A stretch of 64,000 bases of DNA from Multifurca ochricompacta (Eukaryota > Basidiomycota > Agaricomycetes > Russulales > Russulaceae), in contig WTXG01000023.1 in the NCBI GenBank assembly GCA_022496185.1, positions 186,001-250,000 on the forward strand, in the 5' to 3' direction. Positions 26,534 to 38,441 of this stretch are shown here, in pieces; the stretch's first letter is position 1; each line of letters opens with the position of its first letter. The notes below the pieces were generated by a model, which had not been told where the DNA came from, ran no database searches, and was given only the letters and a program-made list of their open reading frames with translations. Both the position numbers and the translations under genes were made by a program.

Positions 26534-27146
26534 TCACTGAGTTCCACCCTCTCCAACTGCGGCTTTCTCATCGTCCTCTAGCCAGCTATCCTCGACAGTA
26601 GCTCGCACGCGTCGCACATACTCCTTCATGTTTTCACGATAAAGCTGTGCCGCTTCCGCGTTAGCGGGACTATTTGGATTCGGATCATGCAATAAGCTCT
26701 GAATGGAAGTGAGTATAGCTGCGACATCGTAGGTAGGCGACCACCGGTTCTGGAGGATATCGAGACAGAGCTCCCCGTTTGCGTACACGTTCGGGTGGAA
26801 CATTCGTGAGAGGAACTTCACAGTCGGCGGTTTGTTAGGATATGACTCATCAAAAGTCAACAGAAGTTTGAATGTACCGTCTTCGAACGGTGTGTCCGCT
26901 ACATAAGATGCAGTATAAGTTGTATGTGACGAGCCCATGACTTATGGGACGCACCAGGACCGAAAATGACTGCATTCCAGAGCATGATGTTATCAGGACA
27001 TGGGCTGCCAGAGATGCCACCCGGCGGATCACTCGAAAGTCGTTTGAAATCACGGATAAGACGCCTCCTGCAGTTTGTTGACTGTGATGAAAAGAGGCCA
27101 TAAGCACTGATACGCCTGAAGGTAACAGGTGGAACTAACTAACCAT
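26534..27146 (-). CDS. RAD6: Ubiquitin-conjugating enzyme E2, RAD6/UBC2 type
   Basis: E2 that works with Rad18 on PCNA and with Bre1 on histone H2B. Visible blocks are [63 protein letters not shown] and the catalytic [39 protein letters not shown] follows. These are diagnostic of RAD6 rather than other E2s. The tail is short (ending VGEGGTQ), unlike the long acidic tail of budding yeast Rad6. The intron between FGP and ADTPFED is in phase. The 5' end is not settled. Conserved sequence starts at about 27070; a candidate ATG at 27146 is followed directly by GTTAGT but would need a 28-nt intron, which is too short to trust. Confidence 0.9.
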
Positions 27147-27525
27147 GTTGGTGGTGGTTGAGGGCGAAGGTGATCTGGGCAGCGCTTTTTCTGTTCTCCC
27201 CTCTTGACCCAACGGCGATTTATGATTGGTCAGCCCAATGTCATGTGACCGTCCATTTCACATTTCATAAAACCACTCACCCTCACCACGATTATTTTTG
27301 TTTCAGTTTAAGCAAAAACAAAAACAAAAACAGAGATCATAGAAGTTTTCATTCAACCAACGGAAATGATAATTTTAATAACGGAGATAATTATTTTTAA
27401 CTGGTGTTGTCTTGGACACAACCCTAATCATATCTGATCGTGCGTGGAGCGATGGGGAGAGTGAGTCTGAGTCACATACACACGCCACAATAATTTCCCA
27501 CTACACCCCTGCCTTCCTTCCACAC
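27147..27525. promoter_or_regulatory. Divergent promoter, RAD6-like and J-protein genes
   Basis: This 379-bp spacer separates two head-to-head genes. I see no coding segment in it. It includes an A-rich CAAAAA tract at about 27312-27332. Confidence 0.45.
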
Positions 27526-28419
27526 ATGTTACAGCATCGATTCATACTTTTGGGTCGAACTCAAAGACGATATGGTGTCGTGACTATATTGCTAGTTTGT
27601 AGGACTAGGCGGGCATTCTCCACAACATTTGTACAACGAGCAACCCATTATGATACTCTGTCCGTCCCAAGAAATGCAAGCAAAAGTCAGATCAAGGTTA
27701 GCTCACTCTCATCCATTCACTGAATGCCACACGCCAATGTATACTCATATACCACCACTTAGTCCGCCTACTACAAGGTAGGCCCACCGAAAAAAAAACC
27801 CCCATTTCCTCTGTTCTGGTCAGCTGCGCAGGATGTATGACGCGGCTTTAGTTTAGCATGCAATTCCACCCAGACATAAATAAAGATCCACAAGCCAAGG
27901 AGAAGTTTCTAGCATTCAGCGAGGCATATACCGTTCTAGGAGATGACAGACAGCGGTGCGTCATGAATGAGTAAATTAATGTTCATGCTCCCCACAAACC
28001 CCCCCCCCCTCCCCCTCACACTCAACGGCAGGCGATTGTATGATCGTTCGTTCACCTCTCCAGGTGTTGCCCCGGGTAAAGAATACCACCCACCAGGTTA
28101 TCACCCATACCCCACCTACTCACATTACACGACTGTCAACGAAGCTCGTCGTCGAAGCGCAAATTACGCTTGGGAGCGCAGACATCGCCCTCCTCCAGGT
28201 TCAAATCCCTACCCATACCCTTCCACTCAGCGTCCCCAACCTTCAGGCGATCCTCATTTTCGCCGGGCGGCTGGGACGTTACACTATCACCCTCCGCGCA
28301 CAGACTGGAAGGAGACGAAGCTTGACCGTGTCAACCGGGTTTCTGGGCTAGGGAGGGCAGCGCAGCTTGTCGGACTCCTTGTCGTCGTCGCCTTTGTTGG
28401 GACATTAGGAAAAAGTTGA
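27526..28419 (+). CDS. J-domain protein, probably mitochondrial
   Basis: The N-terminus (MLQHRFILLGRTQRRYG, then RTRRAFSTTFVQRA) is basic and looks like a mitochondrial targeting sequence. The J domain begins THYDTLSVPRNASKSQIK. After two introns it continues SAYYK, then LSMQFHPDINKDPQAKEKF (HPD intact) and AYTVLGDDRQR. The C-terminal half is Pro/Tyr-rich, and a hydrophobic segment, AAQLVGLLVVVAFVGTLG, at the very end could be a membrane anchor. It is not a full DnaJ, since the Gly/Phe and zinc regions are missing. It resembles small mitochondrial J proteins of the DNAJC30 kind, but that assignment is tentative. Confidence 0.82.
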
Positions 28420-28492
28420 ACTTTCGCGAGGGTTGGTAGACTTGAGAGTTACCTTTCATTAATTATATCGTTCAATGAAATTTTATTTTATT

Positions 28493-30245
28493 TTATTTTT
28501 TATACTCGTATCCATTAATATTCTGTGCATCCTGGTTTTGCTTCTCCCTCTCTCTCGCCAGCCTGCCCTTTCCGCGGGCAAGTGAGACCTCAGTCCAAAG
28601 TTTTCTTGCTTCCGCAAGCACGCCAAGCTTCTCGTCGTAAGTTTGTTCAAAGTGGGCGACGTGTTGTGAAAATGACTCGGGTTCCTCAAGAAGGACGCGT
28701 CTCACGCTGACGAAAAACATGTCAAGCACCGCGAGATTGTGAAGCGCGAGGAGCGTATGGGCCGACATCTCGTGTGTACAGAGAAGATGGTGAACATAGG
28801 CGCGGGTGTAGGGGACAGGTGTATACGCCGGAGGAGCTTCATCCACACTACTAAGTTTCAATGGCTCCCTATGTTGCAAGGGAGCACAAGCGATGCAGGG
28901 ACATGAGGGGCGTGTATCATGTTCATGTTCATCAAGAGAGCGGCTTGGTAACGATGGAAGTCGGCAAAGGAGGAAAAGTCGTGAGAATAGCGTTTGTCGT
29001 ATAGGTTATGTCCCACTTGGCGGGGGAGTTCTGGATCGGGTAGACCCACAGGGGCTGGGAAAACGAAATCGAGAGCCACGCCAACATCGGCTGCCCGCTG
29101 TGCCCAATGGGCGTCAAAGAGATCGATTCCGACATCCCGGATTAGGGCAAGGACCTCATGTGGAGAACCAGCCGAGTGGACGATGCGTGGCTTGGTGGTA
29201 GGAAGTGGGGTGAGTGATGTGCGGATTAAAGAAATAATCTGCGCGGTAGAAGAAGGAGCGGGTGGGGTAGAAAAGAGGTCAAGGAATGGGATAAAGCCAC
29301 TTTTCGAGGTGGTGGGAAGGGTTAGGTTGGGGGAAAGAGACTTGTGCAAGGGGGCTAGGTCAAAGGAGTAGCCGACGACACCTTCATCAAGGTTGGTTAG
29401 AGGTTTGATCGCCTCGGCTTCCTTGTCAAAGAGGGGATCTAGCAAAGACTGGGAAAAAGCTTGCCTCGCGGCGGGGATGATACCACCAGCCATGTGAACG
29501 AGTATGTTTAGGTTTGCATCGGGGCCGGTGGCGGGGGCGGGGAGTGGTCGAAGGATATTTGCGAGCCAAGATGCAGAACGTTCTATGCTCTTAGTTAACC
29601 GTTTTTGTGAAAGAGAGGCGGAAGAGAAAGGGATGTCGGAAAGAGCGAGGACGAGATCAGGTTGTACTGAGGAGACATAATCTCTCCATTGGTCGGGAGA
29701 TGCCTATTAATTGATAATAAGCTGTGGGATGGAGATGGAGATTAATATTGTTGAAATTGTGAACCTTGCGTACACCGCGCAAACAGAGCGCTGAGACAAA
29801 TTGATTACCATTAGGAGGCATATCTCTATCATCAGCAGGATCTCTTAATGACATTGAAAGGATGTGTTGTTCTGGACGGAAACCGAGGGACGAATGTAAC
29901 GGGTAAGGACCGGGATGAAGAGTTGGAAATGGAGGAGAATGTTCCAAACTTGTAATGATTAATTAATATGAACTATAAACAATGGGAAATGAGAGTACTC
30001 TGTACTCACAAAGATTCGAATGGGACATGAATCCATTTAATCGGAGGGTTTAAATGATGATCACTAGAAAGGTGTGGAATAACACCTCGGGATGTACAAG
30101 TTATCAAACCTGGCGTTTGAACCTGAATTAATTTCTTCAAAGATTTTCGATAAACTGTCAAGTTCCCCAACCTTGGGGTAATTGATTCGATTTCGAATCG
30201 AAAAGTGGAAGACAGCAGCGACGACGACAACGACGGGGAAGACAT
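28493..30245 (-). CDS. QTRT2: Queuine tRNA-ribosyltransferase accessory subunit 2 (QTRT2)
   Basis: Non-catalytic partner of the eukaryotic tRNA-guanine transglycosylase that puts salvaged queuine into tRNA anticodons. The N-terminus has FRFEIESITPRLGNL and QTPGLITCTSRGVIPHLSSD, typical of QTRT2. The middle carries LANILRPLPAP and EGVVGYSFDLAPLHKSL. The zinc site CPCIAC is followed by YTRAYVHHLLCTHEMSAHTL, which supplies the His. The frame breaks near 28963, between SHDFSSFAD and the segment leading to SLDEHEHDTRPSCPC. One missing base would join them. It ends at 28493 after a Lys/Arg-rich tail. Queuine itself must come from the environment (established for eukaryotes). Confidence 0.88.
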
Positions 30246-30371
30246 AAGACTACTCCTCTCTTTCTTTCGGAACAATGGACGGAAATTATTATTTTTCTAT
30301 TACGAATTTCTGGTGTTGTTCTACGTTCACGTGTTCATTAAAGTGCTTCCTTGCCTGAGCGTTGCCTTTTT

Positions 30372-30440
30372 GGAGGGGAAGGGACGAGAGGGGGAGGGGA
30401 GGGGAAGGGAGGGGAAGGGAGGGAAGGGGAGGAAGGGGGG
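30372..30440 (+). repeat. G-rich purine tract with quadruplex potential
   Basis: The + strand has many runs of three to six G separated by one to three A (GGGGAGGGGAGGGGAAGGG type). This satisfies the simple four-run G-quadruplex pattern several times over. Confidence 0.8.
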
Positions 30441-30477
30441 ATATCACGCGATAGTGATCCAACACTTTCCCCCGCGG

Positions 30478-30548
30478 ACGATAACGACAACGATGACGAC
30501 GACTACAACTACTACGACTACAACTACGACTACAACTACAACTACGAA
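30478..30548 (+). repeat. ACGACTACAACT-type degenerate repeat
   Basis: Trinucleotide-like ACA/ACT/ACG repeats follow one another between the G-rich tract and the CLF1 3' end. Confidence 0.75.
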
Positions 30549-30879
30549 CCACGGTTCTTGCTTCACTCCGCTCCGCGGAAATATTCTCCGTCTCCGTCTA
30601 GTTTTCCTCGCCTCCTCGATGAGAAATAGTGACCCCTTCTAGGCAAGTCCGATCAACCGCTGGCTTCATTCTCATTCTCATGGGCCAATACGGGTGCTAT
30701 CGGCATTGGCTTCATTCTTCTCTGGCCTGCCAAAGTTCGCCTGTCCATCACCTGCCGGCTGTCATTGATTTTTACGGGTTCTATAACTGTATCCTCTCTT
30801 ACTCTCACGGTTTTTTCATGCCCCACCCACACTCTTTTGTATATCGATTGCACATATGTTTTTGGTTTTGGAATACCAT

Positions 30880-33872
30880 TTATGATTCATCCTGAGAACT
30901 TGCTACACTCCCCTCGTCCTCGTCCATGGACTCATTCCCACCACCATCCGACTCGGCCCGGCTATCTTTTTTCTCCTCTTCGTCAACCTTGGTCAGCCCC
31001 GCAGCAAATCCGAATCCAGTTGGTGCACCGCCACCGCCACCGCCACTGTCACCACCACCAGTCTTTTTGGAGGCAGCCCATGCATGGGCCATTTGTAAGA
31101 ACTTGAACGAGGTCGGGTTCGACTCGCGCTCGTCATCTGCAAAGATGTAGTCGTAATCTGGTTCCCGGAGAAGGGGAGGGGGGGAATTGGGAAAACACAC
31201 GAAGCGTTGAGCCTTTCTTATGATAATAATGAAGAGAGTAGAGCGTACCTTCAACGATTTGCCCAGTCTCCTCGTCGATGTGCCGTCGTTTGCCCTGCAC
31301 AGGCATCATCCCTTCCACCTTGGCAACGTCGTCTCCCGTTCCGCGCTGCTCTTCGAAAGACTTCCACACTTGCAACAATGCCACACGCTACAAGCCGTGC
31401 CAAAATATCAGAAACCCAATTCTATAACCTTCGGAACACGAGCGGAACAAGAAGAAAAAAAAAAGGGGGGGGAAGAGGTTTCAATCTTACTTACCTCGTT
31501 TTTGAGACCCTTGTTCTTGAGATCCCCATAGCCCTTCTGGAACACTTGCCGCGCCAGTTCCAGGTCACCTTCGATCATCTTCGGCTCCTTCTCATCATCC
31601 TCGTCTCCATCCTCATCGTTTTCCTCACGTTCATCTCGTGGCAGCTGGACTGGCTGCGCCTCGAACATCGCATAAGCGACCCACACCTTCCAGTGTCCAC
31701 TGGACGCCGCCAGCCTTTCATACAAAACGCGCGCACGTGCGCGCTCACCTTCCTCAACTTCAAAGTCAATGTACGCCTTCCAAAGAAGCTCGGGCATTGA
31801 AAGAGGGGACTGAGAGACGCCAAGCTCAAAGATACCACGCGCGCGACTGTAATCCGCGAGTTGCGTCTCGAGCTCGGCGTATTTGATCCATGCCGCGGAG
31901 TTTGTAGGGTCGAACTGAGAATAGGCGTCAAGCGATACCAGAAAAACGAAAACGAGTCGTTGAGATGGAGTCACGTGCCTCGATGTATTTCTCGTAGAGC
32001 GTTCTCACACGATCAAATTCTCGGAGCTGAGGAAGGCCTTTTGGTCAGCACGGCATAACATGAAACAGGAGGGAAGGGCGGAGGGAAGGGCTTCATACAT
32101 CAAATTCCAGTTGGATGTAACCCTTGAATACAGCTTCCTTGGGGCACATTCCGATGGCCGTGCCAAGAATCTTCCGCGCAGCGGCCAAGTCGAGTCGGCG
32201 AACCTCAAATCGTGCAAACATTAACCATAGCTTGGCGAACGTGAATTGTTTATGTGGCACGAGTCGTATGGCTGTTTGATATATTTCTCTACTCCGTGTG
32301 TAATCCTGAAGGTTGCAACAGTTGCAGTCAGGGAGAGGCGAAATGGGATAAACAACCAACCTTGATCTCAATCTCCTCGAATAGTGCATAATCGAGCCAT
32401 AAGAAGATGTACCGTCGCCAATATCGCTTCTCATTTCCTGGTGGCACTTGCGCGACCGCCCGCTCGTACACTTCTCGCACGCGGGCAACAGCTTGTTCTT
32501 CTTCCTCTGCGGTGGCGCCTTCTTCTCGAAGCTGGCGGAAGGCACCCTCTTCAAGACGAGCGTAATCAAACCAGACATCATAATTCCTGCCATCGTGTGA
32601 CAGTTCCTCTTCGTATTGGATTCGCCGCTTTCCGAGCACAGTGGACTCCAGTGTTGTGCGAGTGCCGTGCTGTTTTTCAAATTTTGTGTACGCAGCGTAC
32701 AAGTTGGCCGATTTTGATCGTGGGAGGCGCTCCAATGCAAACTGTAAAATCCACGCTCAGAAAAAAAAAATAAAAATAAAAAAAACGGCACACGGGGGAA
32801 CTGAATCAATGGGAACGTGCCTTGTAGATCACCCTGGCGCGTTCATACTCTTTTAGACGCGTCTCCATCTTAGCAAAGGCGCCGAAGACGGCCTGTGCTT
32901 TTTCGACCTGTTCTTCGTTGTCTCCAAAGAACTCGAGAGCGGTCTGGAACACGTCCCGCGCCTTGTCGACTTTGCCACGTTCCTCCTCAAACTTGCCCCA
33001 TTTGACCCACACACGAGGTTCGGGACGCACGGCGACCCAACGCTCGTAAATGGCACTGGCACGGTCATATTCATGGTAACGGATCTCGAGTTTAATGTAG
33101 GCTTGCCATGCCTTGTCATCAGGCTCCCATGCCATCCATCGCTCGAAGACCTGCCGAGCGCCGGCGATGTTTTGAAGAAGCTCCTCCAAATATACGTATT
33201 TGTACCAAAGCTGGTCTACGCGGGGAGTAGGGTCACAGCGCGATCGAATAGGTTGCGTGCATGTTGAACATTGCGGGACTTGAGCTCTGTTTCGGTATAA
33301 GTGAGCCAGAGGGGCACGCTCCGAGGATCAACGTCAAGTGCACGTTCAAAGACTGAGCGGGCACGAGCGAACTCGTTTTGTGAGGCCTCCCAGCTAGCGT
33401 ACTGCAACCATTCCTTTCTAATACAAGTGTAAGTTTGTTTTTTTGAGTGTGTGGGAGAGTAAAAAAAGTGAAATTTACATGCTACCTCGTGTGCGACGGA
33501 TGCGCTCCTCGAACTCTTTACGCTTACGACCACGATATTCGTGTAGTTCCTCAAAATCTTCAACGCGTTGCCTGGGTGCGCGAAACTGGGATTCTTGTCT
33601 TTCTTGAGCCTAGAAATGGGGTATAGGTGTTGAACAAGAAGATGAAATAATAAGTGTTGAATTTAATTTCGCACTTCTCTGAGGAGTTGCTCTGCGGTGA
33701 TCTAAGAAAAGTTAGGGAAGGGGAGGGAGGAATGCATGATGAATGACTGACTTGGATAGCGGCGGGAGCCCTATTTTTGACGCTGTAAGAAGCGGATGTA
33801 AGGAATAAGGAATAAGAGATAGATAGATAGGAGATGAGGAGAAACCAACCGAGGAACGCGACCTTCTTGCAT
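30880..33872 (-). CDS. CLF1: Pre-mRNA-splicing factor CLF1 (Syf3/Crooked neck)
   Basis: HAT-repeat scaffold of the Prp19/NTC complex in the active spliceosome. The start at 33872 gives MQEGRVPR, then [10 protein letters not shown] and [13 protein letters not shown] repeats then run nearly the whole length, for example [40 protein letters not shown] and [19 protein letters not shown], with the tryptophans and alanines in the HAT spacing. The end carries [10 protein letters not shown] and an acidic Ser/Asp tail. All exons join in frame; one junction (YEKYIE to FDPTNSAAW) needs a GC-AG intron at 31915-31978. It is divergent from the copper regulator. Confidence 0.95.
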
Positions 33873-34346
33873 GATGATGATGACGACGAGGAGTAGTAAC
33901 AGTAACAGTAACAGTAACAATGTACATGTATGCACATGCAACATGCAACATGCACATGCCCACATGCAGCGACTTGTGGTCCGTGGTCCGTGGTTCGTGG
34001 TCCGATGGTCCGTGGTCTTCAGGTTCGGTTCACACAAATATAGTATCGTGAAAACCTATTTCCAAATTGGACATGAGGGACTAATGCTATTGTGTCCTGT
34101 TTGGCTTGCCTCAAGTCAAGTATTTAGACCAACGTGCGCTCTCAGTTAACTGGTTTCTTTGGACCAGCTTAGTTCTGCCCTTGCTGATGTGTTTTATCTA
34201 TATCAACAACAGCCTTCGCCAGTCCGTCTTCCAGTCCCAATAACACTCGCTCTCAGAGCGTTAGTGGACAAGTCGACTCTGACTTTTGTCCCAGGCGATC
34301 TATCCTATCTGCATTATCACTAGATTCCTCTCAAATTTTACTCACC
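33873..34346. other. Divergent promoter region with three tandem repeats
   Basis: This 474-bp spacer lies between CLF1 and the copper-fist gene. It holds AACAGT units (about 33895-33919), ACATGC units (33926-33968) and TGGTCCG units (33974-34017). No coding segment is seen. Confidence 0.7.
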
Positions 34347-36289
34347 ATGGTGCGATCCGAACAGTCTCCCACTTCCCTTCTCCCCTCTCCTAATTATTAT
34401 CCCTATCTTCCCTTGCTCTAGGTTCTCATCAGCGATAAAAAATACGCCTGGTATGACTTTTGTCCGCTTTGTTGCCCTCCCCTTTCATCTACTCACCCTC
34501 ACGATCTACAGCGAAGCATGTATCAAGGGTCATCGCTCTTCCGCCTGCAAACACACAGATCGTCCTCTTTTTGAGATAAAAAAGAAGGGACGCCCTATCA
34601 CCCAATGCGAGCACTGTCGTGAGCTCCGTAAGACGAAACAAGTACACGTCAAGTGCATGTGCGAAGCCAAAGAGTACCCACCAGATAAGGAGTCCGCCCC
34701 CATCCGCAAGAAAGGTGAGCCTGTCCATAGATGTGCTTCTCTACGGAAGATTTAATCCATAAGGGACTTCCCCCTTACTCCAGGCAATTTAGCAAGGGTT
34801 TTAGCGAGCGCCGCGTTTCCCGATGGGTTGCCTCAGGTCCTCGGGGCGTCGGTTGCCACGCATTCAACCGAGTCCTCTTCGCCCGCAGGTCAAACAGGTG
34901 GGTATCCCCCCCCCCCTGCATTTTCCGCCAACTAACTTTTGCATCCCTCACTCAGTTCGCGTTTGTCACTGTAAGGATGGTGCAGAATGTTATTGTTCCG
35001 ACGGCAAAAAACCTGGTTGCCCCAAATCTAAGGACCACACCACCCTTCCACCTATCTCTCCGACGAGCGCTACGAGCGCTTCCGTTCCTGTTAGCATACA
35101 CGCGTTGCGTCCTGTTCTTCCACGTCCTCTCGCACCACTGTCATCAAATGAACAACCCATCGCGCCTCACCCTCATCCTCACACTTACCGTCTCTCCCAC
35201 GGATCTGCCTTTTTTAGTCCTTATGGTCGTGCTTACGAGGAACACCATTATTCTTCCGAAGAGGGCCACACTGAGAGTATTTCCGGGAATGGTCTGGCGA
35301 CCCATCGGTCTACCGATCTTATGGTGTGGTCCAGTTCGAGTGACAGTTCGGGACATTCATTTCCCCCTCAGAAGACATTCCCGTCTGCATCTAGTTCCTT
35401 CTCGGACTTACAAGATGATTTGGATTCCCCGGAATTCCCAGCCGGATTCCGGGGATTCTGTACCTGTGGGGAAACATGTGCCTGTCCAACTTGTTTACAA
35501 CATCGAGGTCCGATCGCTTGGTCCAGTCGAGAAGTGTGTTCGAGTCCGGGTTCATGTAATGGTTGTCTCCCTCTTTCCGAGGTTACTCCTCCTGATTCGG
35601 CTCCGGCTCCGACTCCTCCGACAACTCCCCATGATGGTCGAATCCCTCAGCAGTTCGAACCATTAGAAGAATGGATCAAGAATATCCCAATGATCCCTTC
35701 TCCCTTTGACGAACCTGCTAAAGACGATACCGTCAATTATTCTTTATTCGACCTTCCTCGTATTGTTGAGCCTATGCCCATCACCCTCGATAACTTACCC
35801 GACGTTTTCCACGAACCAACTTGTCAGTGTATTTGTGTCGGTGATCAGCGAATCCGTATCGGTGATTATTGCATGCGGTGTCAACGCCGTTGTGATGATC
35901 TTGATCCTGCGGAAGATCAACGTGATCTACTTGCAACCACTTTTTCCAGTAATCGTGCTTGTTGTATTCCCTCAGGTATTCCCATGCTTTCCGTCCCTCC
36001 CCCTCGGAGTAGAGCGTCTTCCACTTCATCAGTCGCGAGCGACCTTTCTAGCCTCTATCCACATTCAATAGAGGACACAAATGGAGGCGGAGGCGTAGCA
36101 GGTTCACTCCTTCCACCTTCGTTATCACGTGTACGCCGTCTGGCTTCAGTTTTCACCTCGCCTCTCGTAGGGGAAGGCGCCGGTCCAGCCTATGCTTTGC
36201 CTTATCATTCGTCCGCGCCGGACCTCTCCCAGCCACCGACGGACTCGTATGACGCTTCTTACGCCGACCCTATATCTATGTTATTTTGA
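34347..36289 (+). CDS. Copper-fist transcription factor (Mac1/Cuf1/GRISEA type)
   Basis: The first coding exon is the ATG alone (34347-34349), then a 72-nt intron and a 29-nt exon. The spliced start reads MVLISDKKYACEACIKGHR, then KHTDRPLFEIKKKGRPITQC. This is the copper-fist zinc module with the KGHR and (K)GRP minor-groove contacts. Downstream are cysteine clusters: CHCKDGAECYC followed by GCPKSKDH, and CTCGETCACPTCLQH, which has the form C-x-C-x3-C-x-C-x2-C-x2-H. A third region reads CQCICVGDQ and CMRCQRRCDD. The second cluster is close to the copper-sensing repeat of Mac1/GRISEA, which drives copper-uptake genes under starvation and is silenced by Cu(I). The role as a copper-uptake regulator is inferred from that motif. 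Confidence 0.92.
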
Positions 36290-36624
36290 TCATAACATTC
36301 ATTACCATTCTTGTTTAGGCGGTGCTATCTGTGATTCTGGGGACACCGGCACGAGCCCACTATTGACAGCTGTACGATTACCACGTAGTAGATACAACGT
36401 AATACATGCACTCAGGATTCTTATTTATTTCGCTTCTTTCACTTTTGTGTGGCTCACACGTTGCAGCGGCAGCGTGGCAATTCATTGAAGAACGCAGTAC
36501 GTAACCTAGGCGCGTGGGTAGAGAGGGTAAGTTCTCGATAAGAAGCCAGTGTGGTCGCGGTTTAGCGAGGTTAAGGTAGTACTTGTAGTAGGGAGGGTTC
36601 ATGCAGGAAAGCATATATAGAGTA
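36290..36624. other. Convergent 3' region
   Basis: It lies between the copper regulator and alanine aminotransferase. Nothing codes here that I can support. Confidence 0.55.
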
Positions 36625-38317
36625 TCACAGGCCACCATACCGCTCAATAAATCCGTGATGGAAGCGCTCCAACGCACTGACGTATTCCTCCACCCCCGGG
36701 CAAAGGCAAGTCAATCGGTAATGATACTGCCCCTCTTTCTGCCCAAACCCGCTCCCGGGCACGGTGCAGATACCTGTCTCCTCCAATAACTCGAGCGCGT
36801 AAAGCGCATCAGGCTCTTTGCCTGCCTTGCGAGCCACTTCGATCGCGGTTTCGGGGAATCGTATCCGTGGGTACAAATAGAGAGCGCCGGGGGAGTCTAC
36901 GCAGGACACTCCAGGGAGAGCATTAAGCCGAGCGGCCATCGTTTTGGTGCGCTGCGCGAGCGCGGCGTGCGTTGCGTCCGTCTCCGCCTTCCAGAGTGGG
37001 TAGCTCGCATCGCCTGGACGCGGTGGGCGTACCATGCAATCGACGCCGACCTGGCCGCCTAAAGCCGGGCACAGGACGACGGAAACCATCTTGTACATCA
37101 TTGCGATGACGTCCTCACTAATGTTCGTACATTCAAAGTATCCGCCCCTTCGCCCACATTCACCCGTGACACCCTTGGAGATCGAATGAAAGGAGACGAG
37201 GGGAACGGGCGAGCCGAGCGCACGTATGACCTTCTTGAAGGACGTGAACGGGTGCGTCTGGGGGGAGTGAAGGTTTGATTGGTAGACCTCGTCCGCGAGC
37301 AACACGAGGTTGTATTGCTCGCAGAGCCTCACGACGTTTTGCATCGTCGGCTCGTCGAGGAGTGAACCAGTTGGGTTTCCCGGGTTGATGACCACGAGCG
37401 CTTTGGGCTCGATGCCCTCTTTGACGGCTTTTTGGATCGAGGCTTCGATGTCAGGCGCGGACGTCGCCCACCCGGCTTCCTCATCGAGGTGATAGGGTAT
37501 GCCAACACCGGAGTAATATGCCAGGGTTGCTGTATACAAGGGGTATTGAGGTATCGGGATGAGAACGCCCGACTTGGGACTGGAGATCAGCAGCGAGATG
37601 AGTAATGTCACGCCGGCAGATGCACCGGAGGTCAAGAAAATGTGATTTGAGTTTGAAGGATAGCCATCGCGCTCTGAACAAAGTAAGTATGGGAAAAGGA
37701 AATTTTAAATATGATGGGCAGGATAAAAAAACTGACCCTCGATGAACTTTGCGACGTTTTTCCGTATGAATGGGACACCTTGACTGTGCGAGTATGCCCC
37801 GATAGAGCCAATTTCCTCTTGGAGTCCCTTGGCCCGAGCGATGACGTCTGCAGGGAATACGTCTTTTGCCAGCTCAGCAAGTGCCGGCCATTCCATTAAC
37901 GCAGCTACCTGTGCCGGTGAACGTCACCACACACACACACGCATCAATCACAATTAGATTCCGCCGACCGAATAGTGGCGCAGGCCAGCGCATCGAGAGT
38001 CAAACACTCACTTGACGGTTGAAGGTAATCGGAGGCTGGTCAAGTCCAGCCTGCTGTGGGTTTCCGATGTTCGATGATATGACCTTGTTGAATGACAAGC
38101 CATGGTTGCTCGTCTCGAGTCGTTCCCGATACTCCTCAGCCCTAATGGCCAGCTCACCGCGAACGGCATATTGGACTTTGAGAACATTAGGATTCAACGC
38201 ATCGACGGTGAGCCCACGCATACTGATTTTGTGACTACGATTGAGAAGTGGGCGGATGAGAGAAAGATTGGTGAGGCCACGAGGCACAGGGATGCCGCTT
38301 TTACCTTGAAGAAACAT
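36625..38317 (-). CDS. ALT1: Alanine aminotransferase
   Basis: PLP enzyme of the aspartate aminotransferase fold, interconverting alanine/2-oxoglutarate and pyruvate/glutamate. Blocks in order: VLKVQYAVRGELAIRAEEY, FNKVISSNIGNPQQAGLDQP, SIGAYSHSQGVPFIRKNVA, TSGASAGVTLLISLLI, VVINPGNPTGSLLDE, LLADEVYQSN and SFHSISKGVTGECGRRGGYF (PLP lysine in SKG). The end is YHYRLTCLCPGVEEYVSAL. These match the ALT family and not other class I enzymes. The ATG at 38317 gives a basic N-terminus (MFLQGKSGIPVPRGL, then NRSHKIS) that could target mitochondria; the ATG at 38221 would give a cytosolic form. Both are in frame, so dual targeting is possible. Confidence 0.93.
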
Positions 38318-38441
38318 GGGCGGTTGATTGAGGACTTGACTTGGATTACAATTAGCCGTCTCACCAGGAAAGCGCAAGGCCGCTTAACTTAATGCAAGTG
38401 CATACGAACTGCACAAAAAAAAAAAAAAAAGACAGTGGAGG

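Larger units (their letters stand above)
30246..30879. other. Intergenic, repeat-rich promoter region of QTRT2
   Basis: No gene is supported. It lies upstream of QTRT2 and downstream of CLF1. It carries a G-rich tract at 30372-30440 and an ACTACA/ACGACT-type repeat at about 30478-30548. Confidence 0.6.

Noticed and set aside
27116..27146. 28-nt intron after the ATG of the RAD6-like gene
   Set aside because: Too short for normal splicing; the true first exon is left open.
28195..28215. GGTTCAAATCCC, tRNA-like
   Set aside because: It lies inside the coding sequence of the J-domain protein, with no cloverleaf.
30205..30642. Open frame over the G-rich and ACT repeats
   Set aside because: Only repeat-derived Gly/Arg/Thr runs; no conserved segment.
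38412..38428. Run of about 17 A, possible retroposed tail
   Set aside because: It is on the wrong strand to be a tail of the neighbouring genes, and no target duplication or intronless copy is seen.
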